DNA from: Sphingomonas jejuensis | GTDB lineage: Bacteria; Pseudomonadota; Alphaproteobacteria; Sphingomonadales; Sphingomonadaceae | Assembly: GCF_011927695.1 (NCBI RefSeq) | Contig: NZ_JAATJE010000001.1 | Coordinates: 682,001 to 746,000 of the forward strand | DNA length: 64,000 bases | Direction: 5' to 3' | Shown: piece after piece, positions 20,402 to 29,216 of the stretch | Layout of the letters: each line of letters starts with the position of its first letter | How positions within the stretch are numbered: the stretch's first letter is position 1 | Program-made: the position numbers and the translations under genes | Notes under the pieces: generated by a model | What the model saw: only the letters and a program-made list of their open reading frames with translations | The model's database searches: none | What the model was told of the DNA's origin: nothing

Positions 20402-21118
20402 ATGCGGGTTCTGGCCTTGGCTTCGCAGAAGGGGGGATCGGGCAAGACGACGCTGTCCGGCCATCTGGCCGTACAGGCGCAACTGGCGGGGGCCGGTCCG
20501 GTCGTCCTGATCGACATCGACCCGCAGGGGTCGCTTGCCGACTGGTGGAACGAGCGCGAGCCGGAGTTCCCGGCCTTTGCGCAGACAACGGTGGCCCGGC
20601 TGGCCGCCGACCTCGAGTCGCTGCGCCAGCAGGGCTTCCGCCTCGCCATCATCGACACGCCGCCCGCCATCACCATGGCGATCCAGAGCGTGATCCAGGT
20701 GGCCGAGCTGATCGTCATTCCCACCCGCCCGAGCCCGCACGACCTGCGCGCCGTCGGTGCCACCGTCGACCTGTGCGAGCGCGCGGGCAAGCCGCTGATC
20801 TTCGTGGTCAACGCGGCGACGCCCAAGGCCAAGATCACGTCGGAAGCGGCGGTCGCGCTGTCGCAGCACGGCACGGTCGCGCCCGTTACCCTTCATCACC
20901 GCACCGATTACGCGGCGTCGATGATCGACGGCCGCACGGTCATGGAAGTCGATCCCAAGGGCAAGTCGGCCGCCGAGGTTGTCGACCTGTGGGGCTATAT
21001 CGCCGATCGCCTCGAGAAGAATTTCCGCCGCACCGTGTTCAGCGCTCCGGGTGTCCACCCGGCCGCCTACCACCGTCCGGCCGCAGGCGGCTTCGGCCGC
21101 CGGGTGGTGGGCCAGTGA
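20402..21118 (+). CDS. ParA/MinD-type partitioning ATPase
   Basis: A 238-residue deviant-Walker ATPase. The Walker A motif QKGGSGKTT (signature Lys10 and Lys15) opens the protein. DIDPQGSLADWW (switch I) and IIDTPPAIT (Walker B) follow. The C-terminal 35 residues are an extra Ala/Gly/Arg tail. It lacks the N-terminal DNA-binding domain of plasmid ParA and is not next to parB, so it is probably an orphan ParA that positions some cargo other than the chromosome origin. It overlaps the next gene (GTGA), so that product is the likely partner. A possible CtrA site lies upstream. Confidence 0.85.
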   Translation: MRVLALASQKGGSGKTTLSGHLAVQAQLAGAGPVVLIDIDPQGSLADWWNEREPEFPAFAQTTVARLAADLESLRQQGFRLAIIDTPPAITMAIQSVIQVAELIVIPTRPSPHDLRAVGATVDLCERAGKPLIFVVNAATPKAKITSEAAVALSQHGTVAPVTLHHRTDYAASMIDGRTVMEVDPKGKSAAEVVDLWGYIADRLEKNFRRTVFSAPGVHPAAYHRPAAGGFGRRVVGQ

Positions 21119-21810
21119 CAGGGCTCAGCAAGGCGATCGAACCGCGGCCTTTCGCGTCGCTGTCGTCCGGGCTCCTGGCCAGGAAGGGCCAGGCGAAGCC
21201 GGCGATGCGTCCGCAGGGTTTCGGCGGGTTCGGCAACATGACCATGGGTCATGAGGATCTGGGCTGGAACGACATGGGCTACGACACGCCCGCGCCGTCG
21301 CAAGCACCGGTGGAGCAGCCGAGCGAGCAGCGGATGGTGCCCGCCGAGCGCTTCAATGGCGCCGTGCCGCCGCCACCGCCCGTGCTGGAACAGCGCCAGT
21401 CGCTGGCCGAGCAGTTCGACGAGGACGGCGAGAGCGAGGCGGAGGAGCCGACCACGGGATCGTTGCTGTCGGTCAAGCCGCGCGCGCGTGCTGCAGCCGT
21501 GGAAGCCGCGGCGTCCACGCCCGAGCCTGCCGCCGTCGACCCCGTCGATGTCCGGCCGGCGATCGTCGAGGCGGAGCAGCCCGCGGGTCCAGCGGTGACG
21601 GCGGAGGTCGCGCCTGCGGCTGCCACTGGTCGCAAGGCGGCGTTCACGCTGCGGCTGGACCAGCAGCGCCACCTGAAACTGCGCCTGGCCTGCGCGGTGG
21701 ACAATCGGTCCGCCCAGCAGATCGTGACGGCGGCGCTCGACGCCTATCTGAACGCGATCGACGCGCTTGACGATCTTGCCGGGCGCGTTCCGGGTCGATC
21801 CACCAGCTGA
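21115..21810 (+). CDS. Unknown ParA partner with disordered N-terminus and small C-terminal domain
   Basis: A 231-residue protein with no family I can name. The start is a GTG at 21115 that overlaps the ParA stop, so the two are translationally coupled. Residues 1-170 are low in predicted structure: a Gly/Met-rich stretch (GFGGFGNMTMG), then Pro/Glu/Ala-rich sequence. The last 50 residues (FTLRLDQQRHLKLRLACAVD, then a helix ending LNAIDAL) look like a compact helical or ribbon-helix-helix-like fold. Small, mostly disordered proteins of this kind often act as adaptors that stimulate a ParA ATPase. That role is an inference from the gene pair. Confidence 0.6.
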   Translation: MTGLSKAIEPRPFASLSSGLLARKGQAKPAMRPQGFGGFGNMTMGHEDLGWNDMGYDTPAPSQAPVEQPSEQRMVPAERFNGAVPPPPPVLEQRQSLAEQFDEDGESEAEEPTTGSLLSVKPRARAAAVEAAASTPEPAAVDPVDVRPAIVEAEQPAGPAVTAEVAPAAATGRKAAFTLRLDQQRHLKLRLACAVDNRSAQQIVTAALDAYLNAIDALDDLAGRVPGRSTS

Positions 21811-21822
21811 GGGGCAGCAGCC

Positions 21823-23094
21823 ATGTGCGCCATCGCCATCTTCACCCGGGCGGCGGTGTCGTCGCTGTTGCTGGCGTCCACGATGATCGCGTCGACCAGC
21901 CTGGCGGGCGAGCTGCCGGCCGGGCAGGCGAGCGCCATCGCGGCCGACCGCGCGCTCGCCGCCGGTGACGGGGCCGCGGCAGTTGCAGCCGCCGAGGAGG
22001 CGGTCGCGCGGTCACCCGACCGGGCGCATTACCGCACGCTTTTGGGGCGCGCTTATCTGGCGTCGGGACGGTACCGGTCGGCGGAGACCGCGTTCACCGA
22101 GGCGCTGACGCTGGAGACCACCGACGGCCGCGCGGCCGGCGGGCTGGTGCTGTGCCAGCTTGCGCTCGGACGGCCGGGTGCCGCGCGGGCGAGCCTGGGC
22201 GATTACGCCCGCATCATCCAGCCGACCGACTTGGGGCTGCTGGTGGCGCTGGCCGGCGATCCGGCCACGGGCATCATGCTGCTGGAGCAGGAAGCACGCC
22301 GCGCCGGCGGATCGCCGCGGCTGCGCCAGAACCTCTCGCTGGCCTATGCGCTGGCGGGACGCTGGCCCGACGCGCGGGCGATGGCGGCAGCGGATCTTGG
22401 CGACGAGGCCGCGCGCGCGCGGATGCTGGAATGGTCGGCGGCGACGGGACCAGCGATGGCGACTGCACGGATCGCCGCGATGACGGCGCCGGCCGCGCCC
22501 TACGACCCCGGTCGTCCGGTGGCGCTGGCGCTGGGCGCGGCGCCGGCGGGCATCGCCACGGCGGCGGTGGAGCCGACAGGTGAAGCCAAGCCGCTGACGA
22601 TCGAGAGCGCTCCCCCGGCGCCCATCCAGTTCGCGGGCTTTGGTGGCGTGCAGTTCGCGCCCCGGCGTGAGGTTGTCCAGGCACTGCCGGCGAACTACCG
22701 ATCGGCCGCGCCGACCGTGCGCGCCTCCGTCGCGGTTGCGATCGCTGCGGCCGAGCGGCGTCGGCAGCCGCGCCCGAGCGCCGCACCCTCCGCCCAAGCC
22801 ATCGTGCAGATCGGCGCGTTCGCCAGCCCCGCGCTGGCGCGGATGGGCTGGGAAACGGCGCGCCGGCGCATGCCCGAACTCGCGAGGTTCTCATCGACCG
22901 GTGCGACGCTGAGCCGGCCGGGCGCGACATTGTACCGCCTGGGCGTCAGCGGCTTTGCCGGACGTGGCGAGGCGGTTGCGCTCTGCGAGCGGTTTCGGCG
23001 CACCGGCGGCAGCTGCTTCGTGCGGCAGGCCGCCGGCGACCGGCCGCTGGAACAGGCCTTCGCACCGCAGCCGGTGCGGATGGCCGCCCGCTAG
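21823..23094 (+). CDS. TPR and SPOR domain exported protein
   Basis: A 423-residue exported protein. The signal peptide ends near ASTSLAG (residue 29). Tetratricopeptide-like helices cover about residues 35-215 (for example HYRTLLGRAYLASGRYRSAE). A variable linker follows. A C-terminal SPOR domain (about 325-405) starts at AIVQIGAFASPALA and contains LYRLGVSGFAGRGEAVALCERF. SPOR domains bind glycan stripped of peptide side chains at division sites, so the protein probably sits at the septum or pole. It follows the ParA pair by 12 bases and is likely in the same operon. Its stop shares CTAG with the convergent pyrC' gene. Confidence 0.8.
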   Translation: MCAIAIFTRAAVSSLLLASTMIASTSLAGELPAGQASAIAADRALAAGDGAAAVAAAEEAVARSPDRAHYRTLLGRAYLASGRYRSAETAFTEALTLETTDGRAAGGLVLCQLALGRPGAARASLGDYARIIQPTDLGLLVALAGDPATGIMLLEQEARRAGGSPRLRQNLSLAYALAGRWPDARAMAAADLGDEAARARMLEWSAATGPAMATARIAAMTAPAAPYDPGRPVALALGAAPAGIATAAVEPTGEAKPLTIESAPPAPIQFAGFGGVQFAPRREVVQALPANYRSAAPTVRASVAVAIAAAERRRQPRPSAAPSAQAIVQIGAFASPALARMGWETARRRMPELARFSSTGATLSRPGATLYRLGVSGFAGRGEAVALCERFRRTGGSCFVRQAAGDRPLEQAFAPQPVRMAAR

Positions 23095-24290
23095 GACAGC
23101 CAGCGGCCGCCTTTCATCACGCGGCGCACGCGGCCCTGGACCGGCAAGCCGTCGAACGGCGTGTTGCCGGCCTGACTTGGCATCCGGTCCGACGAGATCT
23201 GCCACGGCGCGTCCGGATCGAACAGGATGAGGTCGGCGGGTCCGCCGTCGCCGAGATGGCCGGCATCGATGCCGAGCAGCCGCGCCGGGTTCCGCGCCAG
23301 CAGATCGAACAAGCGCGCCATGCCGACATGGCCATCGCGAACCAGGCCGAGGCCGAGCGCAAGGAGGTGGCCGGCCGCCGCCATACCCGGCGCTGAGTCG
23401 GCAAAGGGCAAGCGCTTGTCTTCAGGACCGCGCGGATCATGGCCGCTGTGGAGCACATCGACCGTGCCGTCGGCGAGCGCGTCCAGTGCGGCGTGGCGGT
23501 CCCGCTCGTCCCGCAGCGGGGGCGAGAGATGGGCAAAGGTGCGGAAATCGCCGATCGCGGTGTCGGACAGCAGCAGGTGCGCCGGCGTGATGCCGCAGGT
23601 GACCGCAAGGCCGCGATCCTTGGCGCGGCGGACGAGATCGAAGCCGGCCCCCGTGGTGACCTGTCGCAGGTGGAGGCGTGCGCCCGTCACCTCCGCAAGC
23701 GCGATGTCGCGGGCGATCGCGATCGCCTCAGCGCAGGACGGGGCGGCGGGAAGGCCGAGCCGGGTTGCCGCCTCGCCTGCGGTCGCCACCGCGCCTGCCA
23801 CCAGCCCGTCATCCTCGGCATGCGTGACGACGGTGAGGTCGAGCGCGGCGGAATAGGCGAGCACCGACTGCATCAGCCCCGAATCGGCGATCCAGCGCCG
23901 CCCGGTCGCGACGGCCCGCGCACCCGCGCCCTTCATCAGGCCGATCTCCGCCAGCGCGGTGCCCTCCAGCCGCTGGGTGGCGGCGGCAAGCGGATGCACC
24001 CACAGGTGCGGCTTGGCGGCGATGGCCGCACGCTGGATCAACCCCGGACCGTCGAGCGGCGGGTTGCCGTCCGGCATCAAGGCGACCCGCGTGATGCCGC
24101 CGAACAGGCAGGCCTGCAGATCGACCGCGAACGCGCCGAGATCGACGATGCCGGGAGCGAGATGAAGCTCGGTCGCGTCGATCCGATCGGCACCGTCCAG
24201 ATCGCCGCCGATGCGGTCGCCGCTGACGAGCAGCGGCCGGTCGACCCCGTCAACGCGCTGGGCGCCGGTGATGAGCACCGACCCGCTCAT
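23091..24290 (-). CDS. Non-catalytic dihydroorotase-like subunit (PyrC')
   Basis: A 399-residue amidohydrolase-fold protein of the class I dihydroorotase family. The usual zinc-binding HxH after the PG-(I/V)-D turn is absent: the sequence is [14 protein letters not shown]. The later metal-site segments are also altered (HLRQVTT, and [12 protein letters not shown] where an active enzyme has DHAPH). THAEDDGLV is kept. This matches the inactive PyrC' that stabilises the aspartate carbamoyltransferase dodecamer in many bacteria. It overlaps the pyrB stop by four bases, which supports that role. An active dihydroorotase must be encoded elsewhere. Confidence 0.85.
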   Translation of the reverse strand: MSGSVLITGAQRVDGVDRPLLVSGDRIGGDLDGADRIDATELHLAPGIVDLGAFAVDLQACLFGGITRVALMPDGNPPLDGPGLIQRAAIAAKPHLWVHPLAAATQRLEGTALAEIGLMKGAGARAVATGRRWIADSGLMQSVLAYSAALDLTVVTHAEDDGLVAGAVATAGEAATRLGLPAAPSCAEAIAIARDIALAEVTGARLHLRQVTTGAGFDLVRRAKDRGLAVTCGITPAHLLLSDTAIGDFRTFAHLSPPLRDERDRHAALDALADGTVDVLHSGHDPRGPEDKRLPFADSAPGMAAAGHLLALGLGLVRDGHVGMARLFDLLARNPARLLGIDAGHLGDGGPADLILFDPDAPWQISSDRMPSQAGNTPFDGLPVQGRVRRVMKGGRWLS

Positions 24291-25276
24291 GCCCAGCCCG
24301 GCGTGCCGCGTCGGCGGCGGGTGAGCACGTCAAGGCAGGCCATGCGCACGGCAACGCCCATTTCGACCTGTTCGGTGATGGCGGAGCGGGTGGGGTCGTC
24401 CGCGACGCTCGACGCAATCTCGACCCCGCGGTTCATGGGGCCGGGGTGCATGACCAGCGCGTCGGGGGCGGCGCGGGCGAGCCGTTCGGGCGTGAGGCCC
24501 CAGAGCGCATGATATTCGCGCGGCGACGGGATGAGGCCGCCCGCCATCCGCTCACTTTGCAGGCGCAGCATCATGACGACGTCCGCGCCTTCGAGCCCGC
24601 GATCCATGTCGGTGAAGGCTTCCACATGCATCCGGTCGAGCGCCGGCGGCAGCAGGGTGGGCGGACCGACGACGCGGACGCGCGCGGCGAGCGAGGTGAG
24701 CGCCAGGATGTTGGAGCGCGCGACGCGGCTGTGCAGCACGTCGCCGCAGATCGCGACCGTCAGCCCCTCCACACGTCCCTTGCGGCGGCGGATCGTGAGC
24801 GCGTCGAGCAGCGCCTGCGTCGGATGTTCGTGCCGGCCGTCTCCGGCGTTGATCACGGGGCAGTCGACCTTGTCCGCGATCAGCCCGACCGCGCCCGAAC
24901 TCGCATGGCGGATGACGATCGCGTCCGCGCGCATGGCGTTGAGGGTGACCGCCGTGTCGATCAGCGTCTCCCCCTTTTTCACGCTGCTGGTGGAGCCGTG
25001 CATGGCGACCGTGTCCGCGCCGAGGCGCTTGCCCGCGATCTCGAACGACAAGAGCGTGCGGGTCGACGCCTCGAAGAAGGCATTGATGACGGTCAGTCCG
25101 GCAAGGCGCCCGTCATGCTTGGTCGCCGATCGGTTGAGGTCCACCCATTGTTCGGCCTCGTCGAGGAGAAAGGCGATCTCATGCGGCTGGAGCCCGGCGA
25201 TGCCGGTCAGGTGGCGGTGCGGGAACGCCGCTGCCCCGGCCGGATAGCGGTCGAGATGAGAGGCGGCGGCCGACAT
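24287..25276 (-). CDS. pyrB: Aspartate carbamoyltransferase catalytic subunit
   Basis: A 329-residue enzyme for the committed step of pyrimidine synthesis. The carbamoyl-phosphate loop [13 protein letters not shown], the 80s loop [10 protein letters not shown] (from the neighbouring subunit) and HPTQALLD are all present. The C-terminal aspartate-binding domain includes MLRLQSERM and [11 protein letters not shown]. No pyrI is adjacent; the partner is PyrC', encoded immediately downstream with an ATGA overlap. The start at 25276 is preferred over an in-frame ATG 12 codons upstream because it fits the family N-terminus. Confidence 0.95.
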   Translation of the reverse strand: MSAAASHLDRYPAGAAAFPHRHLTGIAGLQPHEIAFLLDEAEQWVDLNRSATKHDGRLAGLTVINAFFEASTRTLLSFEIAGKRLGADTVAMHGSTSSVKKGETLIDTAVTLNAMRADAIVIRHASSGAVGLIADKVDCPVINAGDGRHEHPTQALLDALTIRRRKGRVEGLTVAICGDVLHSRVARSNILALTSLAARVRVVGPPTLLPPALDRMHVEAFTDMDRGLEGADVVMMLRLQSERMAGGLIPSPREYHALWGLTPERLARAAPDALVMHPGPMNRGVEIASSVADDPTRSAITEQVEMGVAVRMACLDVLTRRRRGTPGWA

Positions 25277-25557
25277 GGCGGAGCGACTAGCCCGTGAGCG
25301 TCTGGCCGACAAGCCGGCGGCGGAACCTTGATGCTCGCCCGCGCGTATTAGGCGTTACCCTGCGGCGCACTGCGCCGCGGGGACCAGCGCCATCGAAGAC
25401 TTTGTCGGCTGCGATCCAGTCCACGACGGATCTTTTTAAAATAAATTGTCTTTGCCTCCAAATGGAGGGATCGGCCGCCGATTGATCCATCATAAGCTCC
25501 CACGGCAAGCGTGCGGCCTCGAGCTGCACGACCGGACGACAAGAGGGAGAGCCCGTG

Positions 25558-26520
25558 ATGGAAGACAGTAGCCGGGTCGTCGAACTGTTCGACGAACGTG
25601 CGCGGCAGCGCAGCGAGCGCCGTGAATTCTTTCGCATTCTGGCAACGGGGGCAGCGGCCGCAGGATCGGTCGGGCTGACCGCAACGGCCGCGGTGGCGCA
25701 GTCGACGATCTCCGAAGCGGACGTCCTGAACTTCGCGCTCAACCTCGAATATCTGGAGGCGCAATTCTATTATCAGGCGGCGTTCGGCCAACCGCTGCCG
25801 AACAGCTCGCTGACCGGCACCGGCACGCAGGGTGCGGCCACGGGTGGCCGGCAGGTGCAGTTCACCGATCAGTCGGTCGCGCTCTACGCCCGCGAGATCG
25901 CCAGTGACGAGCGCGCGCATGTCGAGTTCCTGCGCACGGCGCTCGGCGGATCGGCGGTGTCGCAGCCGCGGATCGACATCGGAACGGATCCGAACGGCGC
26001 CTTCTCCAGTGCCGCGCGGGCGGCCGGGCTGGTCGGACAGGGACAATCGTTCGATCCCTACGCCTCGGACGAGGCGTTTCTTCTCGGCGCCTTCATCTTC
26101 GAGGATGTGGGCGTGACCGCCTACAAGGGCGGTGCATCGGCATTGATCAACAACAAGGTGTTCCTGGAGGCCGCAGCCGGCATCCTCGCCGTGGAGGCCT
26201 ACCACGCCGCCATCGTGCGCACGACGCTCTACGCCAAGGGCATCTCCACCTCGCCGCCACCGACGCTGGACCTTGTGGGTGCGACGGAGGCGATCTCCAA
26301 CGCTCGCGACAGCCTGGACGGAGCGGACGACCGCGACCAGGGCGTTCGCCCGATCGGCACCGCCAGCAACATCGTGCCGCTGGACGGTGACGGCCTCGCC
26401 TACACCCGCTCCCCCGGTCAGGTGCTGAACATCGTCTACCTCAATCGCGCGTCGGTGACGGCCGGTGGGTTCTTCCCCAACGGGATGAACGGCACGATCC
26501 GCACCAGTGCCGCCAGCTGA
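25558..26520 (+). CDS. Tat-exported ferritin-like protein (soluble)
   Basis: A 320-residue protein. The N-terminus has a Tat motif (RREFFRI, residues 21-27), a hydrophobic stretch and a signal peptidase I site (AVAQS near residue 49), so a folded, probably metal-loaded protein reaches the periplasm. Residues 53-235 form a ferritin-like four-helix domain (Ferritin_2 type). Candidate metal ligands are in LNLEYLEAQFY, SDERAHVEFL, FLEAAAGILAVEAYHA and IFEDVG. The C-terminal 85 residues (GADDRDQG, NRASVTAGGFFP) are a conserved extension of unknown function. The ATG at 25558 follows GAGGGAGAG; a GTG one codon earlier is possible. It lies 16 bases before a close paralogue. Confidence 0.82.
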   Translation: MEDSSRVVELFDERARQRSERREFFRILATGAAAAGSVGLTATAAVAQSTISEADVLNFALNLEYLEAQFYYQAAFGQPLPNSSLTGTGTQGAATGGRQVQFTDQSVALYAREIASDERAHVEFLRTALGGSAVSQPRIDIGTDPNGAFSSAARAAGLVGQGQSFDPYASDEAFLLGAFIFEDVGVTAYKGGASALINNKVFLEAAAGILAVEAYHAAIVRTTLYAKGISTSPPPTLDLVGATEAISNARDSLDGADDRDQGVRPIGTASNIVPLDGDGLAYTRSPGQVLNIVYLNRASVTAGGFFPNGMNGTIRTSAAS

Positions 26521-26536
26521 TCCAGGGAGAGGGACA

Positions 26537-27559
26537 ATGACAATGATCGAAGATGACAAGTTCGCTCCCGTACTGGACGCGATCGCCGAGCGGCAGCGTG
26601 AGCGCAGACGGTTTCTGAAGGTGGCAGGCGGCGCTTCTGCCGCGATCGCCGGTGCATCGCTGCTGGCTGCGTGCGGCGACGACGATGACGACGATAACAT
26701 CTCGGCACCCGCGCCGACGCCGACCCCCACATCGCCGACGCCGTCGCCCACGGCCTCCGAAGGCGACGTGCTGAACTTCGCGCTGAACCTCGAATATCTC
26801 GAAGCGCAGTTCTATTCCTATGCGGCGACCGGCGCCGGCCTGCCGGCGGCGTTGCTGAGCGGGACGGGAACGGCGGGCCAGGTCACTGGCGGGCAGCAGG
26901 TGCAGTTCCGCGACCCGCTGGTGCGGCAATATGCACTTGAGATCGCGGCCGACGAGCGGGCGCACGTCGCGTTCCTGCGGAGGGCGATCGGCAACACGGC
27001 CGTGGCGCAGCCGGCGATCGACATCAGCGGATCCGCCACCGGCGCCTTTTCGGCGGCGGCGCGTGCGGCCGGGCTGGTCGGCGCAGGACAGGCCTTCGAT
27101 CCCTACGCATCGGACGAGGCCTTCCTGCTGGGCGCCTATATCTTCGAGGATGTCGGGGTGACCGCATACAAGCGCGCGTCGATCCTGATCAACACGCCCG
27201 CCTTCCTGGAAGCGGCAGCCGGGATCCTGGCGGCTGAGGCCTACCACGCCGGCCTGGTCCGCACGGTGCTCTACCAAAAGGGGATCGCGGCGCCGAACGC
27301 GGCGCTGAACCTGATCGCCGCGTCCGAGTCGATCTCGACCGCGCGCGACAGCCTCGACGGTGCCGACGACCGCGACCAGGGGATCCAGGCGGTTGGCGGC
27401 GCGGCCAACCTGGTGCCGACCGATCCGAACGGCATCGCCTTCGGCCGGGATGCCGCGCAGGTGTTGAACATCGTCTACCTGAACCGCGCCTCGGTCTCGT
27501 CGGGCGGGTTCTTCCCGAGCGGGCTGAACGGCACGATCCGGACCAGCGCGGCGTCCTGA
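26537..27559 (+). CDS. Tat-exported ferritin-like lipoprotein
   Basis: A 340-residue paralogue of the preceding protein, closely similar from DVLNFALNLEYLEAQFY to the identical C-terminal TIRTSAAS. It differs at the N-terminus. The Tat motif RRRFLKVAGG is followed by a lipobox (SLLAAC, Cys near residue 52), an acidic run (GDDDDDDN) and a Thr/Pro spacer. It is therefore exported folded and anchored to a membrane by lipid, with the ferritin-like domain on a tether. Metal-ligand helices are kept (ADERAHVAFL, EAAAGILAAEAYHA). It is preceded by GGGAGAGGGA and followed by a strong terminator at 27583-27606. It is certainly an operon partner of the first copy. Confidence 0.82.
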   Translation: MTMIEDDKFAPVLDAIAERQRERRRFLKVAGGASAAIAGASLLAACGDDDDDDNISAPAPTPTPTSPTPSPTASEGDVLNFALNLEYLEAQFYSYAATGAGLPAALLSGTGTAGQVTGGQQVQFRDPLVRQYALEIAADERAHVAFLRRAIGNTAVAQPAIDISGSATGAFSAAARAAGLVGAGQAFDPYASDEAFLLGAYIFEDVGVTAYKRASILINTPAFLEAAAGILAAEAYHAGLVRTVLYQKGIAAPNAALNLIAASESISTARDSLDGADDRDQGIQAVGGAANLVPTDPNGIAFGRDAAQVLNIVYLNRASVSSGGFFPSGLNGTIRTSAAS

Positions 27560-27582
27560 TCCACTCTCCAAGCGTATCGGGC

Positions 27583-27606
27583 GGGGCGGCCGGCGACGGC
27601 CGCCCC
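27583..27606. terminator. Bidirectional terminator between ferritin-like and dehydrogenase genes
   Basis: GGGGCGGCCG (27583-27592), loop GCGA, then CGGCCGCCCC (27597-27606), a perfect 10-bp stem followed by GTTGTTGTT on the plus strand. It separates two convergent genes and probably serves both. Confidence 0.8.
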
Positions 27607-27614
27607 GTTGTTGT

Positions 27615-28682
27615 TCAGGCCGCGTCGCGCAGCGACTGCATGTCGATGACGAACCGGTACTTCACATCGCTTTTCAGCATGCGGTCGTAGGCGGTGTTGA
27701 TCTCCTGCATGGGGATCATCTCGACGTCGGCGGTCAGCCCATGCTGATGACAGAAGTCGAGCATCTCCTGCGTTTCGGGAATGCCGCCGATCAGCGACCC
27801 CGCGAGCGACCGCCGGCCGAAGACAAGCGTACCGACATTGGGGGCAGGGTGCGGCTCCGCCGGCACGCCCACCAGCGTCATCGTCCCATCGCGCTTCAGC
27901 AACGCCAGAAACGCATCGAGGTCGTGCGGAGCGGCGACGGTGTTCAAGATGAAGTCAAACGTGCCCCGGTGCGTGGCCATTCGATCCTCGTCCCGCGACA
28001 CGACGACATCGTGAGCGCCCAGCCGCAGCGCATCGTCGCGCTTGTCCGGCGAGGTGGTGAACACCGTAACGTGCGCGCCCATGGCGGCAGCAATCTTCAC
28101 GCCCATGTGGCCAAGGCCGCCGAGGCCGACGATCCCGACCTTCTGTCCCGGCCCGACCTTCCAATGCCGCAGCGGCGAATAGGTGGTGATGCCGGCGCAC
28201 AGCAGCGGCGCGACCGCGGCGAGATCCTTTTCATCGTGCCTGACCTTCAGGACGAAGCCCTGATCGACGACGATATGGTCCGAATAGCCGCCAAAGGTGT
28301 GGCCGCCGGACTGCGGGTCGGGACCGTTATAGGTGCCGACCATGCCGGTGGTCTCGCAATATTGCTGTTCACCGTCCCGGCATGACGGGCAGTGCCCGCA
28401 GCTGCCGACCATGCAGCCGACACCGGCGATGTCGCCGACGGCGAAGCGATCGACGCGATCCCCGACGGCGACGACACGGCCGACGATCTCGTGCCCCGGA
28501 ACGCAAGGGTAGAGCGTGCCCGGCCATTCGCCGCGCGCGGTGTGAAGATCGGAATGGCAGACGCCGCAGAACAGGATGTCGATGGCAACATCGTCGGGTC
28601 CCGGATCGCGACGATCGAAGGAGAAGGGCGCAAGCGGCGTATCGGCAGCCTGAGCGGCAAAGGACTTGGTGGGGGTGGGCAT
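27615..28682 (-). CDS. Zinc-dependent NAD(P) alcohol dehydrogenase
   Basis: A 355-residue medium-chain dehydrogenase of the cinnamyl alcohol / YahK-like branch. Catalytic zinc ligands are Cys39 (CGVCHSDLH) and the GHE at 63-65. The structural zinc lobe has Cys95, 98, 101 and 109 (GSCGHCPSCRDGEQQYC). The Rossmann segment is VGIVGLGGLGHMGVK. It reduces or oxidises short or aromatic aldehydes and alcohols; the exact substrate cannot be read from sequence. It is monocistronic: convergent with the ferritin-like operon, and 69 bases downstream of ruvX. Confidence 0.92.
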   Translation of the reverse strand: MPTPTKSFAAQAADTPLAPFSFDRRDPGPDDVAIDILFCGVCHSDLHTARGEWPGTLYPCVPGHEIVGRVVAVGDRVDRFAVGDIAGVGCMVGSCGHCPSCRDGEQQYCETTGMVGTYNGPDPQSGGHTFGGYSDHIVVDQGFVLKVRHDEKDLAAVAPLLCAGITTYSPLRHWKVGPGQKVGIVGLGGLGHMGVKIAAAMGAHVTVFTTSPDKRDDALRLGAHDVVVSRDEDRMATHRGTFDFILNTVAAPHDLDAFLALLKRDGTMTLVGVPAEPHPAPNVGTLVFGRRSLAGSLIGGIPETQEMLDFCHQHGLTADVEMIPMQEINTAYDRMLKSDVKYRFVIDMQSLRDAA

Positions 28683-28751
28683 AATGGCTCCTGCAGGGTG
28701 CAGTGCAGCATGTAGGGCGCGGAGGTCCTCAGACCAGAGACGCTGGGCGCG

Positions 28752-29216
28752 TCAGGCGCGGACGAGTGCGTCGATGGCGCCTTGGAGGATGTGCGCCGCC
28801 GCCAGCGTGTCCACCCGCTCGGCCCGCTTCGCGCGGCTGAGATCGGCGTCCACCATCATCCGTTCGACCGCCTGCGTGGACCAGCGTTCATCCCAGAGCA
28901 GGATCGGCCGGCCGAGATCGACGATGTTGCGTGCGAACGCCCGCGTGGCCTGAACGCGGGGGCCGGCCGTGCCGTCGAGGTTGAGCGGCAACCCGACAAC
29001 GATGCCGGCGACGGACTGTGCCGCGACGAGCTGGGTCAGCGCCGCCTTGTCGCTGGCGAACTTCGTCGCGCGGCGGATGGTGCCGGCCGGGCTCGCGAAG
29101 CTCCACCCCGCATCGCAGAGCGCGGTGCCGATCGTCTTGGTGCCGACATCGAGGCCGAGCAGCCGGCCGCCATCCGGCAGCAGCGCCCGGAACGCGGCGG
29201 CATCGGCGACGATCAT
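28752..29216 (-). CDS. ruvX: Putative Holliday junction resolvase RuvX (YqgF)
   Basis: A 154-residue RNase H-like protein. It has [17 protein letters not shown] (first catalytic Asp), the central [19 protein letters not shown] with the acidic pair, and the last conserved Asp in [11 protein letters not shown]. The family is essential in some bacteria and processes RNA (16S rRNA maturation) and possibly junction DNA. The start at 29216 overlaps the upstream hydrolase gene by four bases (ATGA). A longer in-frame reading upstream lies inside that gene and has no homology. Confidence 0.92.
   Translation of the reverse strand: MIVADAAAFRALLPDGGRLLGLDVGTKTIGTALCDAGWSFASPAGTIRRATKFASDKAALTQLVAAQSVAGIVVGLPLNLDGTAGPRVQATRAFARNIVDLGRPILLWDERWSTQAVERMMVDADLSRAKRAERVDTLAAAHILQGAIDALVRA

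Noticed and set aside
25322-25347. Possible EcfG general-stress promoter (GGAAC, 17-base spacer, CGTA) upstream of the ferritin-like genes
   Set aside because: The -10 has one mismatch and the element is over 200 bases from the start; too weak to list as a feature, though a stress role for the genes would fit.
25455-25468. Small inverted repeat CCTCC-AAAT-GGAGG upstream of the ferritin-like genes
   Set aside because: Only a 5-bp stem; cannot be told from chance, although the surrounding AT-rich patch may hold the promoter.
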